64,000 nucleotides of DNA from Mesostigma viride (lineage: Eukaryota; Streptophyta; Mesostigmatophyceae; Mesostigmatales; Mesostigmataceae): NCBI GenBank assembly GCA_009746045.1, contig RPFO01001857.1, positions 1-64,000 on the forward strand, in the 5' to 3' direction. The translations under genes were made by a program, and so were the position numbers. The notes under the pieces were generated by a model. It was given only the letters and a program-made list of their open reading frames with translations. It was not told the DNA's origin and searched no databases. Below are positions 59,549 to 64,000 of the stretch, one piece after another (within the stretch, counting starts at the first letter, position 1; every line of letters starts with the position of its first letter).

Positions 59549-62500
59549 TTACGAGGCGAAGCGCTTGCCGCCCATGCCCGACTGGATGCGCACGAGGTTG
59601 AAACTGCGCGCGTACACGTCGATGGTGCCGGAGGGGATGCCGCCCTGGACGAGAGACCGAGGCCCTTGAGGTGCAGCTTGACGCTGTCCAAGCGGGACAT
59701 GTTCACGCTGCCGGTGGGCTTCCAGGACTCGGGCTTGAGCGCGAAGGGCATGACGTACACGCGCGCGTTGTTCTCCACGCGCGTGTGGAAGTCGGCGGGA
59801 CCAGGTAGGAGAAGTACACGGGGTCGCGGCCGTCGCCGTACAGGTTCTGGGAGTTGAGCGAGATGTTGGCCTTGGTGAACAGGTGGCCGTCGCCGAACTC
59901 GCTGTTGTCGTTGTAGAACTTCCAGTAGGCGTTATAGCCGAAGTCGGCGTCCGAGCGGAACTTGTTCGAGGCGAAGGAGAGGTCGGACGGCTTGAACCAG
60001 AACAGCAGCTCTTTGACGGGGTGGTTGAACCGCAGCTCGAGGTCGAGCTCGTTCTCGCCGCCGACGTGCTGCTGGAAGAACTGCGTCTCGGTGATCAGGT
60101 ACTCGTGGCCGTTGAGCGCAAACTGCTTCCTCTCGAAGTCGTCGAGGTAGAAGAACCGCGCGACGAGCTTGCACTCGAAACTGGGCGGGTTGGCGATCCA
60201 TTCGATGCGCGGGTGGACAAACTCTTGTGTCGGCGCGCCACCCACCGCGTACCGAAGGTAGTTGGGGATCGAGGAGGCGCCGATGGTCATGGTGTAGTCA
60301 CCGCTGCCTGCTCCGGTAACAGGGGCGGACGAGACAGATTCGGCGACCTTCACGGTGATGCTGTCCAAGATCCCGTTCGTGCCGGTTGTCCATCCCGTCA
60401 CGGAGAAGCGGTACGATCCCTGGGTGTCGATCAGTGACGCCCAGTCCTTGCCAAGGTTCTCCAACTTGGACGGCCCGCGAGTAGCAACGAACTTGGTGTT
60501 CGGTTGCGCGGCCAGGATTTGGCGAACGACGGGCAACCGGGCGGCGGACGGACTGATGCCGGATGTCGCGGTCACGTCAGTTGTCGTCAACTCGGCGCTG
60601 TAAAAGGACACTGAGTCCCATACGGTGTCCGTGGTGCGGAAGTTGGGCTCCGAGCTCGGCCCGTTGCCTAGGTAAAGCTTCTTATCCGCGATGGTCGGGG
60701 ATTGCATTCGTGGCCACAGAGGATGCAGCATCTTCCGCTGCCCGTCCACGTACACCTTGTACATGTCGTTGTTGTTCCGATATAGACCTCTCCATTGAAC
60801 GACTTCCGAAATAGTGAGTTTGGTTTTTGGCGACTTTGGCGCCTCCGGAAATGGACCAAATTGCAAGTTCGCATCCGAGACCCCCGTGCCAGACGGCCAT
60901 AACATTTGTTTGTACCGGTCCAGCATGTCCAACTGTGTGCCATCGAAAAAGATGGCCATACGTTTGCGATTTTCCGCGTCATTCGCGTCCGATGACGCAT
61001 TTGCCGAATATCCTCGCCACGATATGACAACCTGATGACTTCCAGTCGCTGTCAGTGAGTACGTTTTCTCGGTCGTCGTGGTAGTCGTCCCCTGTAAATG
61101 CACCAAGACCTTGATCTGGTTACCCGCTGGATTAATCATCATACACATTTTGCCATGACTGTCGATATCTCCTAACAAGCCTGTTACGTTGATCCGAAAG
61201 ACAGGTGTCCATTCGCTATCCGTGCTTGCTAGATTGTACTTAAACGACAAAGAATAGTCCTCCGAAGTATAGGTGTTTAGGATCCACGGAATTACAGCTC
61301 TATCGTGTGTTCCGGCCGAGGAATAGTCCGCCGCAGAAGAAGTCCATTTCAACGCGAATGCCGTCCCGTCTACTGACACGTTAGTCGTTCCGCTGGGTAA
61401 CAGAGCGGCGGTGGCTGTAACACCCGTACCTTTGTTAGCAAGTGCTGCGTTTGTTTTTAACCACAAACCCTGGACAGCGGCATCGGCGGGAACAGCGCCA
61501 GTCGTAAAACCTGTTACGCGTGTCCTCGCCAACGTGTGTTTCTTGCCATCGCCGACGTACACCTTTGACTCCGGCCATGTCGACATCGTCGATGTCACAC
61601 TGTTGCTAGAAGCCTCCAATATCAATTCGCCAAGACTACCGGCCTTCAATCGAACACCCTCGGCAGCAGTGCCGTACTCGAGCAACTGGTTGCCCTTAAC
61701 AGCATAAGGCTTGACGAGAGATGTGACGGACGTGACGATGGAGAAAGTGCTAGTACCCCCATTGAAGCTCGTGTCTGATAGGGTTGCAACAGCGCGATTG
61801 TTGGTGTCAGTGTACCCATCTCCAGAAGCCATGACGCTGCCGCCTTGATTTGTGTAATTAGCAAGCACAAAAGAGGCCGATACAGTGCTAGCCGAGTTGG
61901 TGAGGTTATCGTCAAAGTTCCAACGTCCTGCTGGGTTTGTGGGTGTCCCGGTGGTTGGGTTGTAAGGGAAAACGGAGTAGTTGATAGGAGTACCTGTCGT
62001 GTCCACCCTCACGGCGGTAGAATAGTGGGTGAAAATGTCGTCGGCGTCCGCGAACTGGACCTTGATGATCACGTCGTGGTGCTGGATGGCGATCATAGGA
62101 AGGGCAAGACCTGGGTCCATTGTGAACGAAAACTCGATCGGGATGTAAACGTGTTGGCGTTTCGAGCCGTCACAATACTCGTAGATGTCACCCCTCTCGT
62201 CCAACTTCACACTGCCGCCGTGGCTCGTCGGCAGGTTGTCCACACTGCTCTTGTGCCCCTTCTTCGTGAGAATGTCCATCACATGGAGGTAATCGCCCGT
62301 CACGCGCTCGATACTGAACCCGCCGATGCACAGCTCGACGTACTTGATCAAGATGCGCGCAAAGTCCTTGGCGAACGGGGACTCGGCCATGTTTGGGTAC
62401 GTGAACTCGGCCATGTCGATGTACAGCATGACCTTATGCAGCAGATCGCCAGACCTCGGGATCTTGAACTCGACCAATTGGCCGTACCCCATCACACCCG

Positions 62501-62645
62501 CGGATTGGGTGATCTCGGCGTCCTCGATCGCGAAGTTGGTGTGGCGCGCCCACGTGGCCTTGAAGAACGTGATTTCGGGGTCGACGACCAGGTTGACGTC
62601 TTGGCTCCCCTTGCTCCGAATCCACATGACCGCGCAGGAAGACAT
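59549..62645 (-). CDS. Major capsid protein 2 with a giant lectin-like insertion, two frameshifts
   Basis: About 1,030 aa, more than twice normal. It has the full capsid core: TFFKATWARHTNFAIED, PRSGDLLHKVMLYI, ALPMIAIQHHDVIIKV, YLDDFERKQF and GMGGKRFAS. Between DIFTHY and the YLDDFER strand lie about 590 residues, against about 60 in capsid 1. The insert has two concanavalin/LamG-like beta domains (around GRWNFDDNLTN and around YTSEDYSLSFKYN ... VVISWRG) with a MLWPSGTG motif similar to one in the fibre gene. It would project from the capsid as a surface domain. Shifts are needed near 59,795 and 59,655. The insert is visibly less GC-rich than the core. Confidence 0.8.
60200..62030 (-). other. 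Lectin-like insertion inside capsid protein 2
   Basis: The insert spans the loop between conserved capsid segments. Its codons are lower in GC and its Thr/Ser/Asn content is high, unlike the core on either side. It folds as beta-rich repeats by pattern. Its source could be the fibre gene (33-37 kb), which has similar LamG-like modules and an LWPSGT motif. Confidence 0.55.
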
Positions 62646-62651
62646 GAGAGG

Positions 62652-62677
62652 CTATATCTTGACCGGAGATTTTTTTT
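62652..62677 (-). promoter_or_regulatory. Late-type promoter of capsid gene 2
   Basis: On the coding strand: eight A (62,670-62,677), TCTCCGGTCAAG, then ATATAG ending 6 nt before the ATG at 62,645. The A-run overlaps the stop codon of capsid gene 3, so the genes are packed promoter-to-stop. Confidence 0.5.
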
Positions 62678-64000
62678 ATGACGCGTACCTCTTGCCTCCC
62701 ATCCCCGACTGGATGGAAAACAGATTGAAATTGCGAGCGTACACGGAAATGGTGCCAGGGGGGATGGTCCCGAGCCCCGTCAAGACCAACTTGACGTCGT
62801 CGAGACGAGACATGTTGACGCTGCCCGACGGCTTCCAGGATCCGGGGCTTAGACACAGGGGAATCACGTAGATGCGGTGGTCGGAATCGTACCGCTTATG
62901 GAACTGAGTCGTGGTGACGTACGAGAAGTACACGGGGTCGCGGCCGTCGCCGTACATGTTCTGGGAGTTGAGAATCAAGTTCGCCGACTTAAACAAGTGG
63001 CCCTCTCCGAAAGAACTGTTTGGGTTCCGGAAAGACCAGTAGCCCTTGTAGAACCCCTTGGCGGTGGTCTCGGCCTCGCTGTAGTTGTCCGGACGGTAGA
63101 AGAAGATCAGCTCCTTGGTGGGGTGGTTGAACTTGAGATCAATCGTGACCTGCTCTTGTCCGTTGACGTACTGCGTGTGCAGCTGGTTTTCCGTGATCAG
63201 AAATTCGTGGTTATCCTTGGCGAACTGCTGCCTCTCAAAGTCGTCGAGGTAGATGTAGCGACACAACAGACGACACGCGAACTTGGGCGGGTTGATGCTC
63301 CACGCGCTCCGCCTGTTAGCGACGGTTTGGACGGCCAGGGTCTCGAACTTGTCCTCGTCCTTGATGGTGTTGTCGCTCAGATTGAAGGTCACAGACGCGT
63401 TATAAGCTGGGATCTTGAACGAAATGTTCAGCGTGCCATTCCTGTTCAGACCCGGATCCGTTACATCGCCGCGAATATCCTGAATCCTGTTGCTGTAGTA
63501 AGCGTTGTCGATGACGTACTGGATCCACGTCCGATCGCCGGTCTCGGACACCAACTGACACATCTCGTTACCGTAGCTGCCCTCGACGAACATCTTGCGG
63601 ATCAGCGAGCGGAGGTGGATTGTGTTGTCGCGCCACACAAGGGAGTTGCTGTTCAAGGTGTCCTTGATGGTCGCCCCGATGACGCCCGGGATGGAATCGT
63701 ACAGCGGCCGCGAGAGGGTGTAGGACGTGAAGATTTTTTCGGCTGTGTGGAACTTGACCTTGACGCGGACCTCGTGCCACGACAGCGCGATCATGGGGAG
63801 GGCGAGGCCGGGGTCCTGGGTGAACGAGAAGTCCAGAGGGATGTAGATGTACTGGGGCGCGGTCCCGTCAAAACTTTCGGCGATCTTGCCGTCCTTGCTG
63901 AACTTGACGGACGCACCGTGGCGCACGGGCATGTTCTCGACATAGCTCGCGTAGTCGGTCCGTTCGAGGATGTCCCAGACGTGCAGCATGTCCCCCGTCA
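62676..64000 (-). CDS. Major capsid protein 3, 5' end outside the window
   Basis: Partial: 437 and more residues are visible and the frame is open to the window edge, so the N-terminal RHTNF region is missing. Visible core: ALPMIALSWHEVRVKVKF, YIYLDDFERQQF, ELIFFYRPDN and the GMGGKRYAS end. The loop between the KIFTSY strand and YLDDFER is about 150 residues, intermediate between capsids 1 and 2. No frameshift is needed. Third tandem paralogue, same direction. Confidence 0.85.
   Translation of the reverse strand, partial: TGDMLHVWDILERTDYASYVENMPVRHGASVKFSKDGKIAESFDGTAPQYIYIPLDFSFTQDPGLALPMIALSWHEVRVKVKFHTAEKIFTSYTLSRPLYDSIPGVIGATIKDTLNSNSLVWRDNTIHLRSLIRKMFVEGSYGNEMCQLVSETGDRTWIQYVIDNAYYSNRIQDIRGDVTDPGLNRNGTLNISFKIPAYNASVTFNLSDNTIKDEDKFETLAVQTVANRRSAWSINPPKFACRLLCRYIYLDDFERQQFAKDNHEFLITENQLHTQYVNGQEQVTIDLKFNHPTKELIFFYRPDNYSEAETTAKGFYKGYWSFRNPNSSFGEGHLFKSANLILNSQNMYGDGRDPVYFSYVTTTQFHKRYDSDHRIYVIPLCLSPGSWKPSGSVNMSRLDDVKLVLTGLGTIPPGTISVYARNFNLFSIQSGMGGKRYAS

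Overview
The window looks like a GC-rich nucleocytoplasmic large DNA virus (Nucleocytoviricota) genome segment, most probably an endogenised copy in a eukaryotic chromosome. Hallmarks are three tandem double-jelly-roll major capsid protein genes (58.1 kb to the right edge), an A32-type packaging ATPase (56.4 kb) and a dense string of intron-less genes. The strongest sign of endogenisation is an LTR retrotransposon (40,095-42,804) with 615-bp LTRs of about 99 % identity and a 5-bp target-site duplication. It splits a small viral membrane-protein gene, and removing it gives back an open frame. A second, cut-and-paste-type element interrupts a giant fibre gene at 37.2-37.9 kb. The host is not identified. 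High GC and a pheophorbide-oxygenase-like Rieske gene are compatible with an alga, but that is inference.

Layout. (1) 1-10.9 kb: a different-looking block. It has lower gene density and long intergenic regions full of palindromes (CACGTG, GGAATATTCC). It carries two large inverted-repeat elements (1.28-1.89 and 10.0-10.7 kb), a 29-bp tandem array and six genes: two F-box-like paralogues, a CxxC-rich protein, a RING protein with two GT-AG introns, a MYND protein and a RING-like protein. It may be host flank, an accessory viral end or another element; the sequence alone does not decide. (2) 10.9-32 kb: mixed accessory genes: an ADP-ribosyltransferase-like ORF reading into a Rieske oxygenase, KilA-N/MSV199-like DNA-binding proteins, a MYND protein, a glycosyltransferase-like protein, a U-box/IQ protein, a SprT-like metalloprotease, a 2OG-Fe(II) oxygenase and several membrane proteins. 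(3) 32-40 kb: a giant fibre/adhesin-like gene and small structural genes. (4) 40-43 kb: the LTR element. (5) 43-57 kb: a very large DDE (IS630/mariner-fold) gene, small membrane and basic proteins, a tandem pair of ~410/465-aa paralogues, a JAMM metalloprotease and the packaging ATPase. (6) 57.5-58.1 kb: two 206-bp near-perfect palindromes flanking a tRNA-like fragment. (7) 58.1-64 kb: the capsid genes, the last cut by the window edge.

The gene set fits virion assembly (capsid proteins, ATPase, fibre, many one- or two-TM proteins) on the right and host manipulation (ubiquitin-related F-box, RING, U-box and JAMM; ADP-ribosylation; chlorophyll-breakdown-type oxygenase) on the left. Two promoter styles are visible: CCAAT-box repeats upstream of genes at 12-15 kb, and a TATA[C/G] core 3-18 nt before the ATG, sometimes preceded by an A/T run, upstream of structural genes.

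Roughly thirty genes or gene parts need a one-base shift to be read through, most often near G/C homopolymers and almost never through an in-frame stop. This looks more like consensus indel errors than decay, though decay in an endogenous element cannot be excluded. Such genes are annotated as one feature with the break described.
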